Shown: in pieces, positions 34,509 to 43,239 of the stretch
Position numbering within the stretch: the first letter of the stretch is position 1
Layout: every line of letters begins with the position of its first letter
Origin: Persicimonas caeni
GTDB taxonomy: Bacteria; Myxococcota_A; Bradymonadia; Bradymonadales; Bradymonadaceae
Reading direction: 5' to 3'
Length of the DNA stretch: 64,000 nucleotides
Assembly: GCF_006517175.1 (NCBI RefSeq)
Contig: NZ_CP041186.1
Coordinates: 434,001-498,000 of the forward strand
Made by a program: the position numbers and the translations under genes
Notes under the pieces: generated by a model
Told to the model about the DNA's origin: nothing
Databases searched by the model: none
The model's input: only the letters and a program-made list of their open reading frames with translations

Positions 34509-35573
34509 ATGACACAAGAACTACGTCAAACGCCCCTGCTCCGCCCGGCCCGAGGCGGCCTGTACTGCAAGGTGGGGGGCTTTTATATCGATCCGGAAGA
34601 GCCGGTCGACACGGCCGTGATCACTCACGCCCACAGCGACCACGCGCGCCCGGGCCACCTTATCTATTACGCCACGCGCGAGTCGCTGCCGCTGCTCGAG
34701 CGCCGCGTGTGGACGGCCGAGCAAGCCGCGTCGCCCGACGAGCCGCGCCCGCATATCCAGCCGGTCGAGTACGGCGAGTCGTTCGTGCTCGGCGAAGCCA
34801 AAGTGTCGCTGCACCCGGCCGGCCACCTGCTCGGCTCGGCGCAGGTGCGCGTCGAGCACGAGCGAGATGGAACGAGCGAGGTCTGGGTCGTCTCGGGCGA
34901 CTACAAGCGCGGCGAAGACCCGACGTGCAGGCCCTTCGAGCCGGTCGAGTGCGACGTCTTCATCACCGAGGCGACCTTCGCCCTGCCCATCTACCGCTGG
35001 AGGTCGACCCGTGAGGTCGTCTCCGACATCTACGATTGGTGGGAGGAGAACCGGCGCGAGGGGCGCACCTCGGTGCTCTTCGCCTACTCGCTCGGCAAGG
35101 CCCAGCGCGTGCTCGCCGAGCTGACGCGGTTCACCGACCGGCGCGTGCTGCTGCACGGCGCGCTCGTCGATTTCGTCGACCTGTACCGCGACGCGGGCGT
35201 CGAGATGCCGCCGACCAAGTACGTCACCGAGATGGACACCTCGACCGACTTCTCCGGCGAGCTCGTCATGGCGCCGCCGTCGGCGTTCGCGTCGAGCTGG
35301 ATGAAGCGCTTCGGCGACTACCGCACCGCGTTCGCCTCGGGCTGGATGCGCGTTCGCGGCATCAAGCGCCGGCGCGGCTACGACACAGGCTTCGTGCTCT
35401 CCGACCACGTCGATTGGCCCGAGCTGCTCCAGTCCATCGAAGACGTCGGCGCGCGGCGCGTGCTGGCGACCCACGGCAAGACCGAGGCGCTGGTGCGCTA
35501 CCTGCGCGAGGAGCGCGGGCTCGACGCCTGGGGCTTGGAGTCCGCCTACGTCGACGGAGGACCCTACGCATGA
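34509..35573 (+). CDS. Ligase-associated DNA exonuclease (metallo-beta-lactamase fold)
   Basis: This 354-residue protein is of the MBL/beta-CASP-like type found beside ATP-dependent ligase and Lhr helicase. The zinc motif THAHSDHARPGH has His40, His42, Asp44 and His45. Later ligands are in HPAGHLLGSAQV, SGDYKR and SDHVDW, and VLATHGKTEA lies near the C-terminus. Its role is nucleolytic end-processing in DNA repair. Its stop overlaps the ligase start as ATGA (35570-35573). First gene of the four-gene repair operon. Confidence 0.92.
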   Translation: MTQELRQTPLLRPARGGLYCKVGGFYIDPEEPVDTAVITHAHSDHARPGHLIYYATRESLPLLERRVWTAEQAASPDEPRPHIQPVEYGESFVLGEAKVSLHPAGHLLGSAQVRVEHERDGTSEVWVVSGDYKRGEDPTCRPFEPVECDVFITEATFALPIYRWRSTREVVSDIYDWWEENRREGRTSVLFAYSLGKAQRVLAELTRFTDRRVLLHGALVDFVDLYRDAGVEMPPTKYVTEMDTSTDFSGELVMAPPSAFASSWMKRFGDYRTAFASGWMRVRGIKRRRGYDTGFVLSDHVDWPELLQSIEDVGARRVLATHGKTEALVRYLREERGLDAWGLESAYVDGGPYA

Positions 35574-37216
35574 GACGATTCGCCGACCTGTACGACGCGC
35601 TCGACATGACGACGTCGACCAACGCCAAGGTGGCCCACCTGGTCGACTACTTTTCGCAGGCCCCGTCCGAAGACGCCGCCTGGGTCATCTACTTTTTGAT
35701 GGGCCGGCGCTTCAAACGCCCGGTCACCACGACCCAGATGCGCGAGTGGACCTACGCGCTGGCCGACGTCCCCGAGTGGCTCTTCGACGAGAGCTACTAC
35801 AGCGTGGGCGACCTCGCCGAGACGATCTCGCTGGTGCTCGACGCGGCCGGACTGCTGCGCCCAAGCGACAACAAGAGCGACAACAAGAGCGACAAGGATG
35901 AGGAGGACCAGGAAGACCTGCCGCTGACCGCCTGGGTCGAGCGCCTGCTCACGCTGCGCGACCTCGACGAGGAAGCCCAGAAGGACGCGGTCACCGGCTG
36001 GTGGACGAGCCTCGACATGCGCGGGGTCTACCTGCTCAACAAGCTCTTGATGGGCTCGATGCGCGTGGGCGTCTCGGCGGGGCTGGTCACCCGCGCGCTG
36101 GCCAAGTTTACCGGCCACGACAAGGCGACCATCTCGCACCGTCTGATGGGCCAGTGGGAGCCGTCGGCGGAGTTCTTCGCCGGGCTGCTCGCCGAGGACA
36201 CCGCCGACGCCGACCGCTCGCGGCCCTACCCTTACTTCTTGGCCTCGCCGCTCGAGCAAGACCCGCAGGAGCTCGGCGAGCCCGAGGACTGGCTCATCGA
36301 GTGGAAGTGGGACGGCATCCGCGGTCAGCTCATCAAGCGTGACCACCAGGTCTTTTTGTGGTCGCGCGGCCAGGAGCTCGTCACCTCGCGTTATCCCGAG
36401 CTCGAAGAGGCGGCGCAGTTTTTGCCCGACGGCGTCGTCATCGACGGCGAGATCATGGCGTGGGAGGACGGCGAGCCGCTCCCCTTCTCGAAGCTGCAAA
36501 AGCGCATCGGTCGAAAGCGCGTCACCGCCAAGCTGCGCGAGGAGATCCCGGTCGCCTTCGTCGGCTACGACCTGATGGAGTATGAGGGCGAGGACGTGCG
36601 CGAGCGCCCCATCGAGGAGCGTCGCGAGCTGCTGGAGAGCTTCTTTGCGAGCACCCACGAGCGCTTTCGCCTCTCGGAGATCGTCGAGGCCGCCGACTGG
36701 GAGACCTACGCCGAGCTGCGCGAGACCTCGCGGGAGCGCAAGGTCGAGGGCTTTATGCTCAAGCGCCACGGCTCGCCGTACCGCACCGGGCGCACCCGCG
36801 GCGACTGGTGGAAGTGGAAGGTCGACCCGTACACCATCGACGCTGTCTTGATGTACGCCCAGGCGGGCCACGGCCGCCGCGCGAGCCTCTACACCGACTA
36901 CACCTTCGGCGTGTGGACCGACGACGGCGCGCTGGTGCCCATCGCCAAGGCCTACTCGGGCTTGTCCGACAAAGAGATTCGCGAGCTCGACTCGTGGGTG
37001 CGCTCGAACACGCTCGAGCGCTTCGGCCCGGTGCGCTCGGTCGAGACCGAGCACGTCTTCGAGATCGCGTTCGCCGGCCTGCGCCCCTCGAACCGGCACA
37101 AGTCGGGCATCGCGGTGCGCTTTCCGCGCATCGTGCGCTGGCGCCACGACAAGGCTCCCTCGGCCGCCAACACGCTGGGCGACGTCGAGGAGTTGCTCGA
37201 GTTCCACCACGGCTGA
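35570..37216 (+). CDS. ATP-dependent DNA ligase (Lhr-associated LigB type)
   Basis: From the ATG at 35570 the protein has 548 residues. The N-terminal DNA-binding helices include LLNKLLMGSMRVGVSAGLV. The adenylation domain has the KxDG nucleophile in EWKWDGIRGQ (Lys246), then VVIDGEIMAW, DLMEYEGEDVRERP, EGFMLKRHGSPYRTGRTRG and WWKWKVDPYTIDAVL, the conserved ligase motifs. The OB domain has FGVWTDDG. The C-terminus ends in VRFPRIVRWRHDK. A charged insert of repeated Ser-Asp-Asn-Lys followed by Asp/Glu (about 101-118) is unusual and probably a loop. It seals nicks in duplex DNA. Start overlaps the exonuclease stop. Confidence 0.95.
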   Translation: MRRFADLYDALDMTTSTNAKVAHLVDYFSQAPSEDAAWVIYFLMGRRFKRPVTTTQMREWTYALADVPEWLFDESYYSVGDLAETISLVLDAAGLLRPSDNKSDNKSDKDEEDQEDLPLTAWVERLLTLRDLDEEAQKDAVTGWWTSLDMRGVYLLNKLLMGSMRVGVSAGLVTRALAKFTGHDKATISHRLMGQWEPSAEFFAGLLAEDTADADRSRPYPYFLASPLEQDPQELGEPEDWLIEWKWDGIRGQLIKRDHQVFLWSRGQELVTSRYPELEEAAQFLPDGVVIDGEIMAWEDGEPLPFSKLQKRIGRKRVTAKLREEIPVAFVGYDLMEYEGEDVRERPIEERRELLESFFASTHERFRLSEIVEAADWETYAELRETSRERKVEGFMLKRHGSPYRTGRTRGDWWKWKVDPYTIDAVLMYAQAGHGRRASLYTDYTFGVWTDDGALVPIAKAYSGLSDKEIRELDSWVRSNTLERFGPVRSVETEHVFEIAFAGLRPSNRHKSGIAVRFPRIVRWRHDKAPSAANTLGDVEELLEFHHG

Positions 37217-37220
37217 CTCC

Positions 37221-39635
37221 ATGCACCACGCACTCACAACTTGGTTTACCGAGCACGTCGGCGAGCCCTACGGCTTCCAGCGCGCCGCCTGGGAAGCGCA
37301 CGCCGCCGGCGAGAGCGGGCTCATCCACGTGCCTACCGGCGCGGGCAAGACCTACGCGGCTTACCTTCCGGCGCTCTCGGAGGCCATCGAGGGCAAGTCT
37401 CGCGGATTGCGGGTGCTCTATATCAGCCCGTTGCGGGCGATGAGCCGCGACCTGGCCGCCGCGCTCACCGCGCCCGTCGAGGACCTCGACCTCGACGTCG
37501 ACGTGGAGACGCGCACCGGCGACACCTCCTCGTCGGTGCGGCGGCGCCAGCGCAAGAGCCTGCCGAACGTGCTGGTGACCACGCCCGAGTCGCTGTCGCT
37601 CTTGATGAGCTACGCCAACGCCGAGAGGCTCCTGGGCGGCGTCAAGACGGTCATCGTCGACGAGTGGCACGAGCTCGTCCACACCAAGCGCGGCACGCAG
37701 GTCGAGCTCGGCCTGGCCCGGCTGCGGCGCTGGGCGCCCGAGCTCAAGACGTGGGCGCTGACCGCGACGCTGTCGAACGTCGACGAGGCCGCGGAGGCGG
37801 CCGCGGGCCGCGGGAGCGCGCCCACGATCATTCGCGCCGACCTCGAGCGGCCCATCCACGTCGAGACGGCCATCCCCGAGCATATCGACGCCTTTCCGTG
37901 GCACGGCAATTTGGGGCTGAAGATGCTCCCGGCGGTGCTCGACACCATCGAGCGCGGCCGCTCGACGCTCGTCTTTACGAACACGCGCTCGCAGGCCGAG
38001 CAGTGGTTCCACGCCATATTGGAGGCGCACCCCGAGCTCGCCGGGGCCATCGGGCTGCACCACGGCTCCATCGACCGCAAGCAGCGCGCCTTCGTCGAGC
38101 AGGGGTTGAAGAGCGGCGAGTTCGAGGTCGTCGTGGCGACCTCCTCGCTCGACCTGGGCGTCGACTTTTCGCCGGTCGACCGGGTCGTGCAGATCGGCTC
38201 GGTCAAGGGCATCGCCCGGCTCATCCAACGCGCCGGCCGCTCCGGGCACCGGCCGGGCGCGGCGTGTCGGGTGCTGTGCGTGCCCACCAACGCGCTGCAA
38301 CTCTTCGAGTTCGCCGCCGCCCGCCGCGCCGTCCACGCCGGCGAGCTCGAGCCGCGTCGCTCGATGCAAAAGCCGCTCGACGTCCTCGCCCAGCACCTGG
38401 TCACCTGCGCGCTGGGCGGCGGCTTCGAGGCCGACGCGCTCTTCGACGAGGTGCGCGAGTCGGTCGCCTACGCCGAACTCACCCGCGCGGAGTTCGACGC
38501 CGCCCTGGCGCTCGTCGAGCACGGCGGCGAGACGCTCAAGAACTACGACTTCTTCCAACGCGTCGACCATGTCGACGGCCGCTACGTCGTCGAGAGCCAG
38601 CGCGTGGCGCGCCACCACCGCTCGAGCATCGGCACCATCACCTCCGACCCGTCGGTCCAGCTGCGCTACACCAACAACAAGCGGCTGGGCACCGTCGAGG
38701 AGTCGTTCATCTCGCGCGTCAAGAAGGGCGACCGGTTCGTGTTCGCCGGGCGTGTGCTCGAGCTCGTCCACTTTCGCGACCTGAAGGCCTACGTGCGCCG
38801 CGTCGACGGCTCGCCGACGCGCGTGCCGCGCTGGATGGGCGGCAGGCTCCCCATCTCGACGTCGCTCGCGAGCGCGCTTCGCCACACCCTCGAGCAGGTG
38901 CGCGACGACCGCCTCGACACCCCGGAGCTCGTCGCAGCGCGCCCGCTCATCGACGCCCAGCGCGAGCTGAGCGCGCTGCCCGGCGCGGGCACCCTGCTTG
39001 TCGAGCGCATGGAGTCGCGCGAGGGTCACCACTTGTTTCTGTACCCCTTCGAGGGTCGGCTGGTGCACGAGGGCCTGGCGGCACTGTTCGCCCTGCGCCT
39101 GGGGCGCGTCGAGCGCGGCACCTACACGCTGTCGGCCAACGAATACGGCGTCGAGCTGCTCAGCCCCGAGCCGATTCCCTTCGAGCGAGCCGTCGAAGCC
39201 GGCCTCTTCGACACCGCCAACCTGCTCGACGACGTGCGCGAATCGATCAACGTCGGCGAGCTCGCCAAGCGTCAGTTCCGAAGCGTCGCGCGTGTGGCCG
39301 GGCTGGTCTTCGACGGCTACCCCGGCTCGCGCAAGACGAACCGCCAACTGCAGGCGAGCGCCGGGCTGCTCTACGACGTCTTCGACCGCTACGACCCCGA
39401 CAACCTCTTGCTCGACCAATCGCGCAAGGAAGTCCTCGAGCTGCACTTCGAGCAGACCCGACTCGCCGACACCTTGCGCCGGCTGGCCGACGCCGAGTTG
39501 CAGGTCGTCGACGTGCCGCGTCCCACGCCGCTAGGGTTCCCGCTGCTCGTCGAGCGCACGGCCGCGCAACTGTCGACCGAATCGCTCCGCGAGCGCATCG
39601 AACGGATGAAGAGAAAATGGATGCAAGTCGACTAG
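37221..39635 (+). CDS. Ligase-associated Lhr-like DEXH-box helicase
   Basis: This is an 804-residue superfamily 2 helicase that starts 4 bp after the ligase. Motif I is HVPTGAGKTYAAYLP, Ia is YISPLRAMSRDL, Ib is VTTPESLSLLM, motif II is IVDEWHEL (DEWH), III is LTATLSN, IV is LVFTNTRSQAEQW, V is VVATSSLDLGVDFSPVD and VI is RLIQRAGRSGHRPG. The winged-helix and Lhr-core domains follow, ending near residue 800 and lacking the long C-terminal part of full-size Lhr. It unwinds DNA or hybrids for the repair set. It overlaps the next gene by 19 nt. Confidence 0.95.
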   Translation: MHHALTTWFTEHVGEPYGFQRAAWEAHAAGESGLIHVPTGAGKTYAAYLPALSEAIEGKSRGLRVLYISPLRAMSRDLAAALTAPVEDLDLDVDVETRTGDTSSSVRRRQRKSLPNVLVTTPESLSLLMSYANAERLLGGVKTVIVDEWHELVHTKRGTQVELGLARLRRWAPELKTWALTATLSNVDEAAEAAAGRGSAPTIIRADLERPIHVETAIPEHIDAFPWHGNLGLKMLPAVLDTIERGRSTLVFTNTRSQAEQWFHAILEAHPELAGAIGLHHGSIDRKQRAFVEQGLKSGEFEVVVATSSLDLGVDFSPVDRVVQIGSVKGIARLIQRAGRSGHRPGAACRVLCVPTNALQLFEFAAARRAVHAGELEPRRSMQKPLDVLAQHLVTCALGGGFEADALFDEVRESVAYAELTRAEFDAALALVEHGGETLKNYDFFQRVDHVDGRYVVESQRVARHHRSSIGTITSDPSVQLRYTNNKRLGTVEESFISRVKKGDRFVFAGRVLELVHFRDLKAYVRRVDGSPTRVPRWMGGRLPISTSLASALRHTLEQVRDDRLDTPELVAARPLIDAQRELSALPGAGTLLVERMESREGHHLFLYPFEGRLVHEGLAALFALRLGRVERGTYTLSANEYGVELLSPEPIPFERAVEAGLFDTANLLDDVRESINVGELAKRQFRSVARVAGLVFDGYPGSRKTNRQLQASAGLLYDVFDRYDPDNLLLDQSRKEVLELHFEQTRLADTLRRLADAELQVVDVPRPTPLGFPLLVERTAAQLSTESLRERIERMKRKWMQVD

Positions 39636-40267
39636 ATATCGACCTCGCAGGCGAGCGCCTGGTGCTGATGGGCGAGCGCGCCATCTGGTGGCCCGAGCGT
39701 CGCACTCTGCTGGTCGCCGACGTCCACCTGGGCAAAGAGGAGACGTTTCGCCGCCAAGGGGTCCCGCTGCCGCGCGGGGGCCTCGACGAGACCCTCGACC
39801 GGCTCACCGCCTGCGTCGGGGCGACCGACGCCGAGCGACTCGTGGTGCTGGGCGACCTCGTCCACGCCCGCTCCGGGCTGACCGACGAAGTGGTCGCCAA
39901 CGTCGGCGACTGGCTCGACGGGCTCGGCGCCGAGCTCGTGCTCGTGCGCGGCAACCACGACCGACACCTGACCGACGCGACGTCGAGCTGGCAGATGGAG
40001 GTCGTCGACGAGGTGCTCGTCGAGGGCCCGTTCGTGCTGGCGCACGAGCCGGTCGAGGATGGGCACGGCTATGTCTTGGCCGGACACCTGCACCCCACGG
40101 TGCGCCTGCGCGCCGGCGGCGACACGCTTCGACTGGCGTGTTTTTGCTTCGACGAAAAGGTGGGGATGCTGCCGGCGTTTACGCCGTTTTCGAATGGGCC
40201 GGTGCACAAAAAAGCCGCCGGGCGGCGGCTCTTTGCGGTGGCTGATGGGGAGGTGTTTGGATTGTAG
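39617..40267 (+). CDS. pdeM: Ligase-associated endonuclease PdeM (calcineurin-like phosphoesterase)
   Basis: This 216-residue metallophosphoesterase starts inside the helicase gene (ATG 39617). Metal motifs are ADVHLGKEETFRRQG, VLGDLVHAR, VRGNHDRH and LAGHLHPTVRL; FCFDEKVGMLPAF and the C-terminal part are typical of the family. It should cut phosphodiesters or process ends together with the exonuclease, ligase and helicase. The four-gene order (exonuclease, ligase, helicase, PdeM) is the canonical set. No other genes are joined to it. Confidence 0.92.
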   Translation: MDASRLDIDLAGERLVLMGERAIWWPERRTLLVADVHLGKEETFRRQGVPLPRGGLDETLDRLTACVGATDAERLVVLGDLVHARSGLTDEVVANVGDWLDGLGAELVLVRGNHDRHLTDATSSWQMEVVDEVLVEGPFVLAHEPVEDGHGYVLAGHLHPTVRLRAGGDTLRLACFCFDEKVGMLPAFTPFSNGPVHKKAAGRRLFAVADGEVFGL

Positions 40268-40293
40268 GTCGGCGGTTCGTTTTTTGCTGCGAT

Positions 40294-40505
40294 GGTCGCC
40301 TTGCGGAAGAGTCACGCCATCTATTTGGGGCGCGCTGAACGACGCGCGATAAAGATTTTGGGGCTGCGTATCGCGACGGCGTCTCGACTCGCTGCGCTAA
40401 AAGGCTGCGTTTTGCGGAGGCGTCTCAACTCGCAGCCCCTATGTCCTTATCGCGCGTTTTCCAGCGCGCCCCATTTAGATGGCGCTTCTAATCTGCAAGG
40501 CGACC
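40294..40505. repeat. Long-hairpin MITE-like element, copy A
   Basis: The ends GGTCGCCTTGC and GCAAGGCGACC are exact inverted repeats. Further in are ATTTGGGGCGCGCTG and its near-complement, then GGGGCTGCGTATCGCGACGG against the inverted GCAGCCCC at the far side, enclosing a short CTGCGCTAAAAGGCTGCG centre. It lies after pdeM and 14 bp before the end of the serpin gene. Copy B at 42022-42235 shares almost the whole internal sequence. Confidence 0.85.
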
Positions 40506-40519
40506 GTCACCGAACTCAC

Positions 40520-41842
40520 TCACGCCGTCGGGTCGACAATCCGACCCATAAACAAGATGCTGCCGGTCTGATTGTCGCGAATCATGAAGATGAACGGCTT
40601 GTCCGCCCGGAACTCCACGGGAGTGGGCGGGACCGACGTTTCGCCGACGACGACCGCGGTGGCCGCAGCCGCCTCGGTGCCCTCTTCGTCGACCGCCACG
40701 AACGCTTTATGTACCACGTCGGTGATGGCCAGGCCGACTTGGCCGGTCATGCCCGAGAAGTCGGCGTTCTGGAACGGCGCGACCATGCCCATGTCCTGCA
40801 GGATGCCGGTGAGCATCAGCGGGGCTTCGAACTCGAATTTGGGGAAGGTCAGCTTCACGCGCTCGCTGGCAAGCGCCGCGTCGACCGCGTCGAGCTTGGA
40901 CGCGTCGAAGCTACTTTCGAAGGTCGCCAGGTCGTCGGGGAGGATGACCAGCATGGAGACGTCGCCGCCGTCGTACGGAAGCTGCACGGCCCGGTAATCA
41001 CCCATGTCGGCGTAGGGGAACTGGGCGGTCTGCTGCATCAGATCGGCGGTGACCGTCGAGCCGTCGCGCAGCGTGAAGTCGCCCTGCGAGGTCATCTGCT
41101 CGTCGAACGCGCTCAGCCAGGAGGCCTTGAAGTAGATGGCGTTGGTCAGCACCAGACGCGTTCCCTGGGTGATGGTGCCCTGCGGCAGCAGGTTCTTGAT
41201 GCGGTCTTCGGTCTCGTCCTCGACCCAGGTGTTGATCGTCTGGCGCGACGCCTCGGTCTCTTCGATGAAGTCGAGTGTGCGCAGCCCGGCGCCGTAGTTG
41301 ACCGCGAGCGTGTCCAGAAAGTCGGACTCGAAGTGGTAGTCCTTCTGGCCCCAGATGGAGTTCGCCACGCTCAACTGGAACGGCTCGGACTCTTCGTTGA
41401 CCGGCTCTTCGGCCAGGTCCATCAGGTGCAGATCGAGCCAGTTGAACGCCGGGTGAAGCCGGTCCTGCGGCAGGTCGTAGTGCATCACCTGCGCCATCTC
41501 GGTGGCCGTGTCGTTGCGCGCGCCGGCGTAGGTCATCGCCAGCGCGATCGAGATGCTGTGCGGCGAGTAGAAGATATTGTCCTCTTCGTCGGCCACCTCG
41601 GCGTACAGGTCGAGCGCGAAGGCGGTGTTGCCGTCGACGAGCGTCTCCTGGTCCGCCTGCGGCACCTGCGGATTCGTCAGCCGCTGCTTGTCCGAGCGCG
41701 CCTCGCCGAAGTCCGACGGCGCGTTGTTGTTGGCGTTGTTGTCGGCGGGGTTGTCGTCGGCCGCCCCGCCGCACGCCGCCGAGGAGGCCGCGAGCGCCAG
41801 GCTCAACAGAAGAGTCGCGAGTTTGTTCATTTGGGCATTCAT
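40520..41842 (-). CDS. Serpin-family lipoprotein
   Basis: From the ATG at 41842 the protein has 440 residues; a longer frame to 41947 has no ribosome site. The signal peptide ends in the lipobox SAAC, then a Pro/Asn/Asp linker. The serpin fold follows: NIFYSPHSISIALAMTYAGA, VANSIWGQ, LVLTNAIYFKASW and VAVDEEGTEAAAATAVVVG, the hinge and reactive loop. Small residues at P12-P9 (Ala-Ala-Ala-Ala) and Thr at P8 mark an inhibitory type. Counting from the hinge puts P1-P1' near Thr-Ser. FIFMIRDNQTGSILFMGR is the usual C-terminus. It probably inhibits a protease at the cell surface. Confidence 0.92.
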   Translation of the reverse strand: MNAQMNKLATLLLSLALAASSAACGGAADDNPADNNANNNAPSDFGEARSDKQRLTNPQVPQADQETLVDGNTAFALDLYAEVADEEDNIFYSPHSISIALAMTYAGARNDTATEMAQVMHYDLPQDRLHPAFNWLDLHLMDLAEEPVNEESEPFQLSVANSIWGQKDYHFESDFLDTLAVNYGAGLRTLDFIEETEASRQTINTWVEDETEDRIKNLLPQGTITQGTRLVLTNAIYFKASWLSAFDEQMTSQGDFTLRDGSTVTADLMQQTAQFPYADMGDYRAVQLPYDGGDVSMLVILPDDLATFESSFDASKLDAVDAALASERVKLTFPKFEFEAPLMLTGILQDMGMVAPFQNADFSGMTGQVGLAITDVVHKAFVAVDEEGTEAAAATAVVVGETSVPPTPVEFRADKPFIFMIRDNQTGSILFMGRIVDPTA

Positions 41843-41928
41843 CGTCGTACTCCGAATTCGTGGTCGGGTTCGGAACCATCCAATCGTTACGCCCGAGATT
41901 GTTTGCACGACACGTGCCAACAACAAAA

Positions 41929-41953
41929 CCGCCTGTGCGCGGCGCACAGGCGG
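41929..41953 (-). terminator. Intrinsic terminator on the minus strand
   Basis: CCGCCTGTGCG, a 3-nt loop, and CGCACAGGCGG form a perfect 11-bp stem. On the minus strand it is followed by TTTTGTTGTT, a U-rich run. It should end transcripts coming from mscS before the serpin promoter. Confidence 0.75.
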
Positions 41954-42021
41954 TCGGTCTGTCGAGGCGTTTGAGATTTCTTGATACGCCCTCAGAAGTT
42001 TGAGGTGCGTTTTGTGTTGTT

Positions 42022-42235
42022 CGGTGGCCTTGCAGAGTAGTGACGCCTGCTACATGGGGCGCCCTGAACTGCGGGCGTTAAGGACATAGGGGCTGCGTAT
42101 CGCGACGGCGTCTCGACTCGCTGCGCTAAAAGGCTGCGTTTTGCGGAGGCGTCTCAACTCGCAGCCCCTATGTCCTTATCGCGCGTTTTCCAGCGCGCCC
42201 CATGTAGATGGCGCTTCTACTCTGCAAGGCCGCCG
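42022..42235. repeat. Long-hairpin MITE-like element, copy B
   Basis: The terminal inverted repeat is CGGTGGCCTTGCAGAGTAG against its near-complement ending AAGGCCGCCG. Inner arms carry ATGGGGCGC and TTAAGGACATAGGGGCTGCG with its inverse GCAGCCCCTATGTCCTTA. The central part is essentially identical to copy A (40294-40505). The end motif CTGCAAGGCCGCCGT is repeated once more at about 42250-42264. The two copies bracket the serpin gene. Confidence 0.85.
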
Positions 42236-42273
42236 TCATCGACAACTCAACTGCAAGGCCGCCGTTAACGACA

Positions 42274-43128
42274 TTACGCCGCCTGCGGCGACTCGACCTC
42301 GTGCAGAAAGACGTCTTGGGCGGGGTACGGAATTGAGATGCCCTCTTCGTCGCAGCGAAGCTTGATCTGCTCGAGCAGGTCGGCGCGTACGCCCCAGTAG
42401 TCCTCGTTCTTGACCCACGGGCGCACGTCGAAGTTGACCGAGCTGTCGGCGAGCTCCTTGACGCGTACCACGGGCGCGGGCTCCGAGAGGACCTTATCGT
42501 GCGAGGTCAGGATCTCCATGAACAGGTTCTTTGCCTGCTTGATATCGTCGTCGTAGCCGATGCCGGCGACCAGGTCGATGCGGCGAAGCTCCGCTTCGGT
42601 GAAGTTCGTGATCGCCTTGCCCCACACCTGCGAGTTGGGAATCGTGATGATCTTGTTGTCGCCGGTGTTGAGCACCGTCGACACGAGCGTCATGTCTTTG
42701 ACGGTGCCCTCGATGCCACCGACCTGCACGTAGTGGCCGGTGTCGAACGGACGGTAGAAGAGGAGCAAGAAGCCCGCTGCGAAGTTCGACAGCGTGTCCT
42801 TGAGCGCGAAACCGATGATGAGACCGCTGGCGCCCAGACCGGCGATGATCGCGGCCGTGTCGACCCCGAGCGTGTCCAGCCCGACGATGACCGCCAAGAT
42901 GATGACGGTCTTGCGCGTGACGTTGATGATGAAGTTCTTGAGCAGCGGCGACGGCTGCACCTTCGAGCGGTCGATGCCCTCCTGAACGATGCGTCCGACG
43001 ATGCGGGCGAGGATCCAGCCGGCCAGCAGAATCAGTAAGAAGACGCCGAATTTGACGGCGAGGTCGAGGCCCTCGGTCACAATCCAGGCTTGGATGGTTT
43101 CGGTGGAGAGTGCATCCCAATTAGGCAT
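42274..43128 (-). CDS. mscS: MscS-family mechanosensitive ion channel
   Basis: This 284-residue inner-membrane protein is of small MscS size. TM helices lie at about 22-45 (LAVKFGVFLLILLAGWILA), 70-88 and 90-112. The pore helix reads ASGLIIGFALKDTLSNFAAGF and FYRPFDTGHYV, the hallmark of the family. VKDMTLVSTVLNTGDNKII and the IPNS motif start the beta domain, and a cytoplasmic alpha/beta vestibule follows. It releases solutes on osmotic downshock. The gene is single, with a possible terminator about 320 bp downstream beyond the repeat element. Confidence 0.95.
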   Translation of the reverse strand: MPNWDALSTETIQAWIVTEGLDLAVKFGVFLLILLAGWILARIVGRIVQEGIDRSKVQPSPLLKNFIINVTRKTVIILAVIVGLDTLGVDTAAIIAGLGASGLIIGFALKDTLSNFAAGFLLLFYRPFDTGHYVQVGGIEGTVKDMTLVSTVLNTGDNKIITIPNSQVWGKAITNFTEAELRRIDLVAGIGYDDDIKQAKNLFMEILTSHDKVLSEPAPVVRVKELADSSVNFDVRPWVKNEDYWGVRADLLEQIKLRCDEEGISIPYPAQDVFLHEVESPQAA

Positions 43129-43239
43129 CTGTCGCTTCCTATACTTCGATGTTGATGTGTCGGTCGATGTTTGGCGGCATAACCGCTAGCACGAGGATGC
43201 GCGAACAATCAATTGAGTCTGCGGAGATGATGACCTGAC

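Noticed and set aside
36759-39446. Long minus-strand frame of 895 codons
   Set aside because: It lies opposite the ligase and Lhr-like helicase genes, whose motifs are complete. The antisense product is low-complexity and has no recognisable domain; it is a shadow of GC-rich codon bias.
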